A stretch of 54,776 nucleotides of DNA. Source: Candidatus Symbiothrix dinenymphae. GTDB taxonomy: Bacteria; Bacteroidota; Bacteroidia; Bacteroidales; Azobacteroidaceae. Position 1 is the first letter of the stretch; each line of letters begins with the position of its first letter. The notes beneath the pieces are model-generated. The model was not told where the DNA came from, searched no databases, and saw nothing but the letters and a program-made list of their open reading frames with translations. This document shows positions 16,669-25,464 of this stretch, in pieces. The position numbers and the translations under genes are program-made. The stretch is from contig BBRT01000096.1 of NCBI GenBank assembly GCA_001417715.1, positions 1-54,776 on the forward strand, given 5' to 3'.

Positions 16669-18258
16669 CTATTGCCAATCATTTTGCGTGTAAACGCCCG
16701 GATTGGCATCCAATACCCACTGCGGGATGGGGAAAATGGAGCGGTTGGGACTTGTTACTTCCTTAAACTCCCACGCAGCGGTGAATTTGCCGAAGCGGAT
16801 TAAATCCTGCCTCCGGTGTCCTTCCCATGCCAATTCGCGTCCGCGCTCGTTCAGCAGTTCGTCCAACGTGAGCGTTGCCGTGGTGTAGTCTGCCAATCCT
16901 GTGCGGGGGCGCAACAGATTGACCAGCGCGACGGCTTCGGCGGTGGCTACGCCACCGTTTTGCCGCATCAGGGCTTCGGCTTTCATCAGCAGGATGTCGG
17001 CATAGCGATAAATTGGGAAGTCGCTGTTGGCATGGTGTTCGATGCCCGACTCAATCTCAAATTTCACAAACCGTGCGCCTTCAAAGGTGTTGGAGGCGGT
17101 CGGGTCTTGCAGCGTGCTCACCGTTTTCACAATGATGGCATCCGCATCCACCAGGGCATCGTTGGAATATTTGAGTGTGTTGCCGTTTTTGTCTTTGATG
17201 GCACCCACAAACCATTGCGCTTTGCGGTTGTCGCTGTCGCTGTATTTGTCGTAAAACGATTCCAGCGTGCACGGTCCGTTCCACGTTTCGGTGGTGAAGT
17301 CATACACTTGCTGATGCACATAATGCAGGGTCATCAAGTGAAACATATTGCCCTTGGCATACACCGCATCGAAGATAATCGGGAAAATAATCTCCATATT
17401 TCCGGTATTGTCTTTTTTGAATGTGGCAAAATAGTCGCTGTTTAAGGCATAGCCGTATCCGCCGTTAATAACGGCATCGCATTGGGCAACAGCATCTGCC
17501 CAGCGTTCGGTGCCGGTATAGATTTTGGAGTTCAAATACAGTTTGGCAAGTATGGTGTGCGCCACCGGCTTGGTCATAGAGCCGTAGCGGACGGTGTTGT
17601 CCAAAGCGTCCATATTGTCCAAAATTTCCTGTTCAATCCAGTTGGCGACCTCTGCCCGCGAGTATTGCTGGATGGGTCTGCCGTCGTCGATGGTCACGTT
17701 GCCATATACGTCCATCGCCAGCAGGTGATAGAATGCCCGTAGCACCTTTGTTTCGGCGATGCCGGCTTTGGTAATCGCATCGTATTGCGTGGGGTCTTCG
17801 CCCTTGATGCTTGCGATTTTTTGCAACACATCGTTGCATTTCGTTGTGCCTCCGTAGGCAAAACTCCAGCCGTTGTTGATGTCGCGCGTGTTGGTTTCCC
17901 ACGTGTGGGTGTGCATTTTGATGGGCACTCCGGCATCGTACCAGTCGGTGCCGCGCGTGGGCACCACCACCTCGTCGGAGGTGTATTCCTGCAAACTCCA
18001 GTAACCTTCACGGTACACATATCCGTACTCGCCTGCCAACTGCGAATAGGCGTTGGCAATCAGGGTCGCAAACTGTGCCGACGTCTTGTAATAGTCGTCA
18101 ATCTGCACATCGCCGTATATTTCCGGCTCCAAATCGGTGCACGCCGTGAAGAACGGGGCGGCACTCAATAGCCCGAAAGCTGCTATGAAAGCCATGCGAA
18201 GCGGGCTGTCATTGCGGGCTTGACCCGCAATCCCCTTTGTATAATGTATCTGTTTCAT
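16669..18258 (-). CDS. SusD-family starch-binding lipoprotein
   Basis: A 529-aa SusD/RagB-type lipoprotein (FFTACTDLEP lipobox). SusD proteins cap the SusC porin and bind the glycan at the surface. TPR-like helices are spread through the N-terminal half, and the typical C-terminal region LLNERGRELAWEGHRRQDLIRFG is present. The N-terminus is odd: MKQIHYTK is followed by GIAGQARND, which is the translation of the dispersed palindrome at 18208-18235. A second ATG at 18195 (MAFIAAFGLL) starts a normal signal peptide and may be the functional start. SusC ends 19 bases upstream. Confidence 0.9.
   Translation of the reverse strand: MKQIHYTKGIAGQARNDSPLRMAFIAAFGLLSAAPFFTACTDLEPEIYGDVQIDDYYKTSAQFATLIANAYSQLAGEYGYVYREGYWSLQEYTSDEVVVPTRGTDWYDAGVPIKMHTHTWETNTRDINNGWSFAYGGTTKCNDVLQKIASIKGEDPTQYDAITKAGIAETKVLRAFYHLLAMDVYGNVTIDDGRPIQQYSRAEVANWIEQEILDNMDALDNTVRYGSMTKPVAHTILAKLYLNSKIYTGTERWADAVAQCDAVINGGYGYALNSDYFATFKKDNTGNMEIIFPIIFDAVYAKGNMFHLMTLHYVHQQVYDFTTETWNGPCTLESFYDKYSDSDNRKAQWFVGAIKDKNGNTLKYSNDALVDADAIIVKTVSTLQDPTASNTFEGARFVKFEIESGIEHHANSDFPIYRYADILLMKAEALMRQNGGVATAEAVALVNLLRPRTGLADYTTATLTLDELLNERGRELAWEGHRRQDLIRFGKFTAAWEFKEVTSPNRSIFPIPQWVLDANPGVYTQNDWQ
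18208..18235. repeat. Dispersed GC-rich palindrome, copy 2 (inside the SusD signal region)
   Basis: The core ATTGCGGGCTTGACCCGCAA is preceded by GTC; read on the - strand it encodes GIAGQARND near the start of SusD. The length keeps the frame open. Confidence 0.75.
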
Positions 18259-18277
18259 AATCTATATTTTTTATATG

Positions 18278-21200
18278 TTAAAAATTAAACGATAATCCCA
18301 AGTTGAACGAATGCTGCGTGGGATAGAACGAGCGACCGTCAAAACCGGGCGTCAGCCCAGCCATACTCACGCTTGAGGGGTCGTGCCCCGAATAGCCGGT
18401 GAGGGTAAACACATTCTGCGCCGTGAAAGTCACGCGGATATTACTGACGTATTCCGACAAACTTTTCGACAGTTTGGGCGTGTAGCCGAAAGTTAAGTCG
18501 TTGAGTTTCAAATAGGTGGCATCCTCCAAATAGTAGTCGGAAAACATCCGGCGCGAGGCTTTCGCATTGTCTTTGTCGTCTATCCAGTTTGTCAATTTTT
18601 TGTTTTCGCCCTCGAAAGCAGACAGCAACACATTTTCCGTGCCGCGCGTGTTTTCGTAGAAATAGCGCGTTTCGTTGAAAATCAATCCGCCAATTTGTCC
18701 CCTGAAATTCAGGGATAAATCATAATTTTTGTAGCGCAGCATCGAACTGAACCCCAGCGTGAGCAGCGGCTGTGCATTGCCCAAAATCTGCTTGTGCGAA
18801 TCCTGCGGGTCGGTTGTTGCGCCCCCCGACGGTGTTTCAAACGCCCATTCGCCATTCGATTTGATGCCGAGATATTTGAAGCCGTAGAAGTTGCCGATGG
18901 GTTGTCCCTCTGCCAGACGCATCACATAATTGCCCGTTTCGCCATCGCCCGAAGCGATGAAGCCGGCATTTACAAACGACTCAACGCCTTCCTTGCCGTA
19001 TTGCTCGCCCGTGATGCGCACCACCTCGTTGCGATTCCACGCGGCGTTGAAACTCAAATCCCACAGCCATTCCTTGTTCTGAATTGCGGTGCCGTTCAGG
19101 AGCAGTTCCACGCCGTAGTTGTGAATTTGTCCGTAATTGTCCCATTTTTTGCCATAAGGATAGGGTGGTTGCGGCACGTCGTATTCGTAGAGCAGGTCTT
19201 TCGTGTCGCGGAAATAGCCGTCTATGGAGCCGGACAGCCGATTGCCGAGGAGGGCAAAGTCGATGCCAACATTATATTCGCGCTTTTCTTCCCAGTGGAT
19301 ATATTCATTGACGTTGGAAGTGGGACCCCACGGCTTGATAAACGCCCCATCGCTGAAAACGTAGTCGTCACCCGGACCCACGAGCATGGCATACAGATAG
19401 GATTTATCCGGCATATTTCCGGTAACGCCGTAGCCGACGCGCAGTTTCAAATCGTCCAAGAGAGTGACGTTTTGCATAAAATCTTCGCCCTTGATGTTCC
19501 AACTGCCGCTGATGGCGGGGAAAACGCCCCAGGGACCGAGTGTAGGATGGGCTTTTGCTCCGAATTTGGACGAACCTTCCAAGCGTGCGCTCGCGTTCAG
19601 GAAATAGCGACCGTCGTAGTTGTACATAGCGCGGGCAAAAAAGGATGCCAATTTATCCCGATATTTGTGGCTCGACATATCCACTTTGGCTTTTTCACCG
19701 GTTTTGATGCCTTCGCCCAAGCCCAGATTGTTGAACAAAATATCGTCTAAGGGGAAATTGGAGTTATAACCCTTAAAACCCTGATTTTCATCTGTTTGAT
19801 AGCCTTGCCCCAGCAATATCTGGAAGTTGTGCCGGTCAAACGAATTGATGTATTGCAAGGTGTTTTCGACCACCTGCTGCGCTTTGTGTTCCTGCTCCTG
19901 ATTGGCTTTTCCGCCGCTGCCTGCCGTTTCGCGCAGGGTGTTGGGCTGATATTTGCCCACCCATTTGGAGGCGTTTTGCACCGAATAGAAGGTAGAAAAT
20001 TTCAGCCCTTCGAGCAGGTTTAAGGTCGCGCGTACGCTTCCCACCACCACCTGGTCTTTCTGGTCGTTGGTGGTTTGGTTCACGTCCGACACCGGATTGC
20101 GCGTATAGAAATTGTCCGATTCGTAATAACCGCCATACTTGGCGTATTTTTCATCTCCGGAACGAATCGGCATCGTGGGGTTGGATCGAATTGCCTGATT
20201 GAAGTTGTCGTAATTAGCCCACGCCTTCGTGCTGGAGGTGTAAGAGAAGTCGTACGCCAATTCCAATTTGTTGTTCAGTGCCTTTTGATTGGCAACAAAC
20301 CGCCCGTTGATTTCTTCGTAGTCCGATTTTTTGGCAAGTCCTTCTAACGCGCGATAGCCCACCGAGCCACGATAGTTGAAATCTTTTGTCCCGCCGGTAA
20401 TCGACACATTGTGCGTATGGCTCAGCGGCGTGCGGGTGATGGCATCCAGCCAGTCGGTGTCGGCACCATAATCGACACCCAAGCCTTTGGACACCATTTT
20501 GTCGCGGTATTCTTGGGCAGTCAGCACGCGGGGTGCGTTGGCGATGGTGGCGGTCGAAAGCGAGCCGGAATATTCCGCCGAAAATTTGCCGTCCTTGTTG
20601 CCGCGCTTCGTGGTAATGAGGATGACGCCGGCGTTGGCGCGCGTGCCGTAGATAGCCGCCGCCGACCCGTCTTTCAGCACGTCGATGGATTCGATGTCGT
20701 TTGACAACACCGACGAGAGATTGCCGCCCGGCACGCCGTCAATCACATACAGCGGCTCGGCACTGCCGCTCAAACTGCCCACGCCGCGCAACTGCACATT
20801 GTAATTGTTTTGTGCGGGGTCGTCGCCACCGTTTTTAATCACGGTCAAACCGGCAACCTTGCCCTGCAGCAAGCCCATCGGATTGGATTGAATACCCTTA
20901 TTGAACTGTTCCGCCTTGATGCTTGCGATGGAGCCGGTCAATTCCTTTTTGGTTTGCGACCCGTAGCCAATCACCACCACCTCGGCAAGCATCTCGGCAT
21001 CTTCCAGCAGGGTGATGTCGATACTCGTTCTGCCGTTAACGGCAATCTCCCGGGTGGCATAGCCCAAATAACTGACTCTCAATGTGGCGTTGGGGGATAC
21101 TCGGAGGGTGTATTTTCCATCAAGGTCGGTGGCAACTCCATTACCGGGAGTCCCTGTTTCTACGACACTTGCGCCGATGACCGGACCATCCGCATCGGAT

Positions 21201-21328
21201 ACAACGCCTGAAACGGCGATTTTTGCCTCTTGGGGAACTTGCGCTCTTAGAAGGTTTGCCTCCCCCCACGCGATGAATACGCCGCTTAACAGTAGTGTAT
21301 TCACAAAGTTTCTGACTGTTCTCTTCAT
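18278..21328 (-). CDS. SusC/RagA-type TonB-dependent outer-membrane transporter
   Basis: A 1016-aa TonB-linked porin that imports oligosaccharides with SusD. After the signal peptide comes a carboxypeptidase-D-regulatory-like domain (about 36-110, VSGVVSDADGPVIGASVVE). The plug follows (about 120-230), including the family signature EPLYVIDGVPGG and GTRANAGVILITTKRG, then the 22-strand barrel ending in an aromatic C-terminus (LSFNF). First gene of the starch-type operon; its promoter and a shared leader element lie at 21365-21398. Confidence 0.94.
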   Translation of the reverse strand: MKRTVRNFVNTLLLSGVFIAWGEANLLRAQVPQEAKIAVSGVVSDADGPVIGASVVETGTPGNGVATDLDGKYTLRVSPNATLRVSYLGYATREIAVNGRTSIDITLLEDAEMLAEVVVIGYGSQTKKELTGSIASIKAEQFNKGIQSNPMGLLQGKVAGLTVIKNGGDDPAQNNYNVQLRGVGSLSGSAEPLYVIDGVPGGNLSSVLSNDIESIDVLKDGSAAAIYGTRANAGVILITTKRGNKDGKFSAEYSGSLSTATIANAPRVLTAQEYRDKMVSKGLGVDYGADTDWLDAITRTPLSHTHNVSITGGTKDFNYRGSVGYRALEGLAKKSDYEEINGRFVANQKALNNKLELAYDFSYTSSTKAWANYDNFNQAIRSNPTMPIRSGDEKYAKYGGYYESDNFYTRNPVSDVNQTTNDQKDQVVVGSVRATLNLLEGLKFSTFYSVQNASKWVGKYQPNTLRETAGSGGKANQEQEHKAQQVVENTLQYINSFDRHNFQILLGQGYQTDENQGFKGYNSNFPLDDILFNNLGLGEGIKTGEKAKVDMSSHKYRDKLASFFARAMYNYDGRYFLNASARLEGSSKFGAKAHPTLGPWGVFPAISGSWNIKGEDFMQNVTLLDDLKLRVGYGVTGNMPDKSYLYAMLVGPGDDYVFSDGAFIKPWGPTSNVNEYIHWEEKREYNVGIDFALLGNRLSGSIDGYFRDTKDLLYEYDVPQPPYPYGKKWDNYGQIHNYGVELLLNGTAIQNKEWLWDLSFNAAWNRNEVVRITGEQYGKEGVESFVNAGFIASGDGETGNYVMRLAEGQPIGNFYGFKYLGIKSNGEWAFETPSGGATTDPQDSHKQILGNAQPLLTLGFSSMLRYKNYDLSLNFRGQIGGLIFNETRYFYENTRGTENVLLSAFEGENKKLTNWIDDKDNAKASRRMFSDYYLEDATYLKLNDLTFGYTPKLSKSLSEYVSNIRVTFTAQNVFTLTGYSGHDPSSVSMAGLTPGFDGRSFYPTQHSFNLGLSFNF

Positions 21329-21364
21329 AATGCTTAATTCTAATTTACATTAGTAATTTTTTTT

Positions 21365-21398
21365 GAATTGTCACTACAACAACTCTACTATAAAGGTA
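21365..21398 (-). promoter_or_regulatory. SusC promoter (-7) plus conserved initial-transcribed element
   Basis: On the - strand TACCTTTA (21398-21391) is the -7 element, with TTTGG about 20 bases further upstream. Six bases past TACCTTT begins GAGTTGTTGTAGTGACAATT plus C (21385-21365). The same element with two changes stands at the same spacing before the second PUL (33285-33318). Confidence 0.65.
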
Positions 21399-21432
21399 GT
21401 CATTTTTTCTTTAATTACCAAACTTTTTTTTT

Positions 21433-21443
21433 GGGGGGGGGGG
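21433..21443. repeat. 11-base G tract (C tract on the gene strand) upstream of SusC
   Basis: Eleven G directly after nine T, about 35 bases upstream of the SusC -7 element. Long GC homopolymers near promoters are a classic site of slipped-strand variation. It is also close to the DUF3791 stop at 21455. Confidence 0.75.
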
Positions 21444-21454
21444 CGGCAAATTGT

Positions 21455-21652
21455 CTAATGCCCTTCTAAAATGTTATCAATATCTTGAAACACCACCGCA
21501 TCAGCCATTGTGTGCAAGGCTTCGTAGCCTGCCCACAGATAGCCGACAATGCCGTGTTTCATAAACATATCCAGTGCTACTTTGCCGCTAATGGCTTTGC
21601 TACGCTTGTATTGTTCTAAAATATAGATAAAATATTCGCCTCGCTTGCTCAT
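21455..21652 (-). CDS. DUF3791 protein
   Basis: A 65-aa protein matching the DUF3791 pattern: [20 protein letters not shown], then [17 protein letters not shown] and an acidic end. DUF3791 genes are commonly found beside DUF3990 genes, as here, where it overlaps the DUF3990 stop by four bases. The biochemical role is unknown; a partner or antitoxin role for the ADP-ribosyltransferase-like neighbour is plausible. Last gene of a four-gene operon. Confidence 0.75.
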   Translation of the reverse strand: MSKRGEYFIYILEQYKRSKAISGKVALDMFMKHGIVGYLWAGYEALHTMADAVVFQDIDNILEGH

Positions 21653-22386
21653 ACGATTTCCTCCAAATTTAGTTTGCCTGTATTATGCTCGTTAATAAAT
21701 AAATTCATCAGCGCAGGTATGCTCAAATGCCAAATTTTTGTTGTCTCAACTTCGAGTTGAGCATATAATTTTGAGTTATATAACTGTTCGGCTGCTGCGA
21801 GCTCGTTCAAATTATAATTGCTTGCGATAGTTGCAATCAGTTCTTGAATAATTGGATAAAGTGGTGACGTATAATCAATTGCAATGTCAAAATCATCCAC
21901 GCGATTAGAGGTGACAAAATGCAGATTTTTTAATGATTTTTCATTCTTGAACACAACTTGATTATACAACTCACTAATTTTGAGCTGTTTTAAAGCCTCT
22001 TCTCGCGTGATTTCGCGTTCGGAATATTTGTTGAACACTCGGTAAACTTTATCATTAGCAACAGGACCAACCACAATATCAAATTTACTACCGGTAGCAT
22101 CAATATCTTTATTCGCTCGATTGGATAATACAAAATTAAACCAAGACTCATCAGGAGCATTAAATTCCAAAGCGCGCAAATCACCTGCATCAAATTCGTA
22201 TTCGTTGACAACACCGGCAATATTTTCCCCTTGAATTTTCCTTTGAATCACAATACGCCGCGCAAAATCGCGTGCCTGACCAATATTCGTGGTGGTGTAA
22301 AACCCACCTCCAAAATCCAAACCTCGATTAGGTGGTATGATTAGGGGATTATCAACAATCTGACTGCTACCGTGATACAGTTTCAT
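21649..22386 (-). CDS. DUF3990 protein, ADP-ribosyltransferase-like fold
   Basis: A 245-aa protein. The N-terminal about 150 aa match DUF3990: it opens [14 protein letters not shown], then [20 protein letters not shown]. The YHGS and GFYTTT motifs resemble the H-Y segments of H-Y-E ADP-ribosyltransferases, a clan in which DUF3990 is placed. No experimental activity is known to me. The C-terminal about 95 aa ([15 protein letters not shown] onward) are helical, and parts such as [21 protein letters not shown] look like a degenerate DUF3791-like module, which is inference. It follows the membrane protein after eight bases. Confidence 0.75.
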   Translation of the reverse strand: MKLYHGSSQIVDNPLIIPPNRGLDFGGGFYTTTNIGQARDFARRIVIQRKIQGENIAGVVNEYEFDAGDLRALEFNAPDESWFNFVLSNRANKDIDATGSKFDIVVGPVANDKVYRVFNKYSEREITREEALKQLKISELYNQVVFKNEKSLKNLHFVTSNRVDDFDIAIDYTSPLYPIIQELIATIASNYNLNELAAAEQLYNSKLYAQLEVETTKIWHLSIPALMNLFINEHNTGKLNLEEIV

Positions 22387-22394
22387 TTAATTAG

Positions 22395-22871
22395 TCACTC
22401 TTCAGTTTCTTCCCATTGGGTGGGGCTCCACCATCGGAAACAGAGTGTAAACAGGATGAGAAATACTGCTGCTATGATGGCGTTGGCACATCCAAACGCC
22501 CAGCAGTTGGATGATTGAATCAGTTGCGACACTACTTGTCCTTCTTCGTCTTTTACATACATCAGGCAATCTCCAATCAGGCCGCTGTTGATGCTTGAAA
22601 CAGTCCAACCATAACCAATGAGCAGATTGATACTTCCGGTGGCAAACAGCATGATGAGCCACGTCCACCAGCTCTTAAAACGTTGGAGGGCATAGTAATA
22701 GACCAATACGAATACCAGCGAAACGCCGATAGCTATCAAACCTATCTGGTTGAAAAGATTTACGTTGATGTATGCCTGCGCATCACAATCATAGCCCCAC
22801 AAATAATCTCCCAAATTGTAGTCAAACAATGGGCACAACAAACTGTAAATTACTCCTAAAACGTCAGTCAT
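22395..22871 (-). CDS. Small integral membrane protein of unknown function
   Basis: A 158-aa protein with three or four predicted membrane segments (about 38-60, 67-88 and 117-140, plus a possible short one near the N-terminus), and a conserved-looking Cys/Trp-rich loop (YLWGYDCDAQAYINVNLFNQ). I do not recognise a family. It starts 12 bases after the vWA-like lipoprotein gene and ends eight bases before DUF3990, so the four genes form a tight operon. Confidence 0.6.
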   Translation of the reverse strand: MTDVLGVIYSLLCPLFDYNLGDYLWGYDCDAQAYINVNLFNQIGLIAIGVSLVFVLVYYYALQRFKSWWTWLIMLFATGSINLLIGYGWTVSSINSGLIGDCLMYVKDEEGQVVSQLIQSSNCWAFGCANAIIAAVFLILFTLCFRWWSPTQWEETEE

Positions 22872-22883
22872 ATTACTCTCTAT

Positions 22884-24224
22884 TTAAATGATGTTTATTT
22901 TTATTTCTGTGTAAAAATCTTTCTCCCCAAAGGTAAATCCCTCATAAGCGCCCTGAATTTGATATTTAAATCCATACGTTTTACCTGCTGCGGGATTGGA
23001 ACCTTCATCTTCGGTCATCTCTTCCACCCATTCCGGCACTGCCATTTTGAGTTTAATGGAGACCGGACCTTTTTTTACATGCGCCGAAGACACGGTTAAC
23101 ACATGTGAGTAACCACCGATGGCGGCTTTGGAGACTGTCAAGTGAAAATCATCATCGCTCAACAAATAGTTACCGGCATCTGTCAAATAGTCGTCATCCA
23201 ACAGGAGATACGAAAAGTCAACATTGATGGAAAATTGGGAAACATCCAAATTACGTCCCTTGTTATTTTTTTTCCAGTTACGAATGGTTGTTTCATTGCC
23301 CCATTCAAACCTTCCGGAGCCATCCTGTATGGCGTACGACACCTTTCTATCGCCAGGTATGAGTGAAAGCATGTTGAGAACACCGCTGCCTTTAACGGTG
23401 TGTTCCGGCACTTTTGTGCGAATACCGGTCAGATAATCGGCATCACCAATCAGCCAAATATAGAACGGACGGTCTCCCACATAGTTCATTACGGCTTCCC
23501 TACCCAAATTTTCGCGTTTAGGTTTGGATTTTCTTTTTTTCTTTTTAGCTTTTGCTTTTATATTAACATCATCTTCAGCATCTTCCTCAATATTGGCAAT
23601 ATTGTCGGCATTTTTATTTTTGACAAAATAAAAATATTTGCCTTTAAATCCCGAATTTAATTGATAGACCACGATAGCCGCATTATCGTTCACATATTTC
23701 AGATAGTCTTTGAAGCTATTTTTAAGTCCTATTTCTTGTTTTTCCAAATAATCATCCGCGTTTTTTCCTCTTTCCGGCGAAAAAATACCGTCGGTCACAA
23801 GAATAGATACGTGATTGGGTTCCGTTTTTGCTAAAACAGCTTTGATAACATCCGAAATATCAGATACACCCCGATAACCACCTCTCAGCACAAAAGATGC
23901 GGGATTAAGTTTTTCGATAAAGTTCGAAATCCCATCTAAATCAGCATTGGAAGCATAGCGAATTATTTTGCTGTTGATATAGAACAAATTCAACGTATCC
24001 ACAGCATCCGCCAGTTTCATGTCACTCAAATAGCCATAGACCGCTTTTTCCATATCGGTCATCCCCCTTACATAGCCATCCATACTGCCTGAATTTTCGA
24101 TGTAAACATTCACCGTCGGCGGAGGCAACTCCTGATGAGGTACCGCGACAGTCGGGTGACTTTCTTTTCCATTGCAACCACACAACGCGAGTAGTGCAAG
24201 CGAGAATACTACTAACTTTTTCAT
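22884..24224 (-). CDS. vWA-like lipoprotein with altered MIDAS motif
   Basis: A 446-aa lipoprotein. The start is placed at ATG 24224 (MKKLVVFS), which gives a lipobox at Cys17 and sits about 30 bases after a TACCTTTGC promoter; the frame is open further upstream but would run through that promoter. The body looks like a von Willebrand A domain: VNVYIENSGSMDGYVRG at 38-54 replaces the usual DxSxS by Glu43-x-Ser45-x-Ser47, and VSILVTDGIF supplies the later Asp. A Lys-rich stretch (KAKAKKKKRKSKPKRE) divides it from a C-terminal beta-rich part. The role is unknown; it would be anchored facing the periplasm or surface. First gene of the operon reading into the membrane protein, DUF3990 and DUF3791. 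Confidence 0.68.
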   Translation of the reverse strand: MKKLVVFSLALLALCGCNGKESHPTVAVPHQELPPPTVNVYIENSGSMDGYVRGMTDMEKAVYGYLSDMKLADAVDTLNLFYINSKIIRYASNADLDGISNFIEKLNPASFVLRGGYRGVSDISDVIKAVLAKTEPNHVSILVTDGIFSPERGKNADDYLEKQEIGLKNSFKDYLKYVNDNAAIVVYQLNSGFKGKYFYFVKNKNADNIANIEEDAEDDVNIKAKAKKKKRKSKPKRENLGREAVMNYVGDRPFYIWLIGDADYLTGIRTKVPEHTVKGSGVLNMLSLIPGDRKVSYAIQDGSGRFEWGNETTIRNWKKNNKGRNLDVSQFSINVDFSYLLLDDDYLTDAGNYLLSDDDFHLTVSKAAIGGYSHVLTVSSAHVKKGPVSIKLKMAVPEWVEEMTEDEGSNPAAGKTYGFKYQIQGAYEGFTFGEKDFYTEIKINII

Positions 24225-24254
24225 ACAATTTTTTTTTGAGCTTTTAATTCGGCG

Positions 24255-24262
24255 CAAAGGTA
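24255..24262 (-). promoter_or_regulatory. -7 promoter element for the vWA/DUF3990 operon
   Basis: TACCTTTG on the - strand, about 30 bases before the start at 24224. It faces away from the RidA promoter at 24316, giving a compact divergent promoter region. Confidence 0.65.
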
Positions 24263-24315
24263 ACACATTTTTTTTTATTAGCAACAAAAAATGAAAAAAA
24301 AATGAAAAAAAGTAG

Positions 24316-24323
24316 TACCTTTG
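24316..24323 (+). promoter_or_regulatory. -7 promoter element for ridA
   Basis: TACCTTTG, 29 bases before the RidA start codon. Confidence 0.65.
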
Positions 24324-24352
24324 TGTCCTTAAAATGAAAAAAAACAGACAAT

Positions 24353-24730
24353 ATGAAGCAAGCTATTTCAAGTAAAAATGCGCCGGCGGCAATCGGACCG
24401 TACTCACAGGCAGTTAAAACAGGCAATCTGGTGTTTTGTTCGGGACAGTTGGGGCTTGACCCTGCAACCGGCTCTTTCGTGCCCGGCGGCGTGGTCGAAC
24501 AAACCGAGCAGGCATTCAAAAACATCAAAGCAGTGCTGGCAGAGGCAGGTCTGACGCCGGCAAATGTAGTGAAAACAACCGTCTTTCTGGCAGACATCGC
24601 CGATTTCGCCGCCATGAACGAGGTCTATGGCAAGCATTTCAGCGAACCATTCCCCGCCCGCTCAGCAGTGGCAGTGAAAACTTTGCCCAAAAATGGGCTG
24701 GTGGAGATTGAGGTCATCGCCACCATCTAA
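24353..24730 (+). CDS. ridA: RidA family reactive-intermediate deaminase
   Basis: A 125-aa protein of full family length. It opens with [20 protein letters not shown], has the [10 protein letters not shown] strand, [14 protein letters not shown] and the signature [20 protein letters not shown], whose Arg binds the substrate carboxylate. RidA hydrolyses reactive 2-aminoacrylate and related enamines/imines formed by PLP enzymes, in the cytosol. It stands alone, with its own promoter. Confidence 0.95.
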   Translation: MKQAISSKNAPAAIGPYSQAVKTGNLVFCSGQLGLDPATGSFVPGGVVEQTEQAFKNIKAVLAEAGLTPANVVKTTVFLADIADFAAMNEVYGKHFSEPFPARSAVAVKTLPKNGLVEIEVIATI

Positions 24731-24747
24731 CTTTCAAAAAATAATGC

Positions 24748-24756
24748 TACCTTTGC
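24748..24756 (+). promoter_or_regulatory. -7 promoter element for the RelE-type toxin-antitoxin operon
   Basis: TACCTTTGC, 20 bases before the antitoxin start at 24777, which supports that start over upstream in-frame ATGs. Confidence 0.65.
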
Positions 24757-24776
24757 ACGGTCAAAAACATAAAATT

Positions 24777-25019
24777 ATGACGGAACTTATTTTAAAAAAC
24801 AGAATTTCTCGCCCGAAAATGGATGCCCTGCTAACATTTTTGGTCACTTGGGGTATTGATGCGGAAGTGAAGCACAATATTCGTAAGCCAACCGCAAGAG
24901 AAAAGCATATTGCGGAGTTTAAGGAAGCCATTCGGGAAACCGAAGCGATGGCAAAGCACATTCGTCAAAATGGCACGAAAGGCTATCAAACGATGGACGA
25001 ATTTCTAAAAACCCTTTGA
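24777..25019 (+). CDS. Putative antitoxin of a RelE/ParE-type pair
   Basis: An 80-aa protein (MTELILKNRISRPKMDALLT) ending KGYQTMDEFLKTL. A beta-strand start, a helix, and an amphipathic toxin-binding tail are typical of small type II antitoxins of Bacteroidota. The family cannot be fixed from sequence alone; the toxin-like gene two bases after its stop makes the antitoxin role likely. Confidence 0.65.
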   Translation: MTELILKNRISRPKMDALLTFLVTWGIDAEVKHNIRKPTAREKHIAEFKEAIRETEAMAKHIRQNGTKGYQTMDEFLKTL

Positions 25020-25021
25020 CA

Positions 25022-25384
25022 ATGGCGATAGAAATTATCCCTTCCGATAAATTCAAAAGGTCGTTCAGGCAACTTTATAAAAAATATCGTTCTCTAACTG
25101 TCGATTACGAAGAATTTGAAAAAGAACTTCGTGAAAATCCGAAGTTAGGCGACGATTTGGGCGGCGGCTATCGCAAAATGCGTATGGCTATCCAGTCGAA
25201 AAACAAGGGAAAAAGCGGCGGTGCCCGCATTATTACTTACGAACTGTGCCTGAAAACCACCGAAAACACTATCGTTTTGGTTGATATTTACGACAAAAAC
25301 GAACGTGAAACCATGCAAGAATGGGAATATAAAACCACCCTCCAAGATTTTCTCCAAAACGACGCAACCGCATTTCCCATTTGA
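25022..25384 (+). CDS. RelE/ParE-type toxin
   Basis: A 120-aa protein. The start used is ATG 25022, two bases after the antitoxin stop; a TTG at 25016 is also in frame. The order is that of RelE-type mRNA interferases: IIPSDKFKRSFRQLYKKYRS helix, the strand region GGYRKMRMAIQSKNKGKSGG, and the terminal strand NTIVLVDIYDKNERET. Basic residues before and after the GARIITY strand suit RNA binding. Degradation of mRNA on the ribosome is the family role and is inferred here. Confidence 0.75.
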   Translation: MAIEIIPSDKFKRSFRQLYKKYRSLTVDYEEFEKELRENPKLGDDLGGGYRKMRMAIQSKNKGKSGGARIITYELCLKTTENTIVLVDIYDKNERETMQEWEYKTTLQDFLQNDATAFPI

Positions 25385-25403
25385 CCCCAGGGCAACCTCC
25401 CCC

Positions 25404-25437
25404 TCAAAAAAAATAGACAGGGCATGCCCTGTCTATT
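25404..25437 (-). terminator. Intrinsic terminator of the second PUL operon
   Basis: A perfect 26-base palindrome (AATAGACAGGGCA and its complement, 25412-25437) followed on the - strand by a run of eight T. It lies 28 bases past the stop of the DUF1735 lipoprotein gene and is oriented to end that operon. Confidence 0.85.
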
Positions 25438-25464
25438 CGCGTTTCTACAATTATCCTGCTCTCC

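Noticed and set aside
18794..19750. 318-codon + strand open frame opposite SusC
   Set aside because: SusC is complete on the other strand; the long frame reflects codon bias.
24225..24287. Longer start of the vWA-like lipoprotein
   Set aside because: It would cross the promoter element at 24255 and bury the lipoprotein signal.
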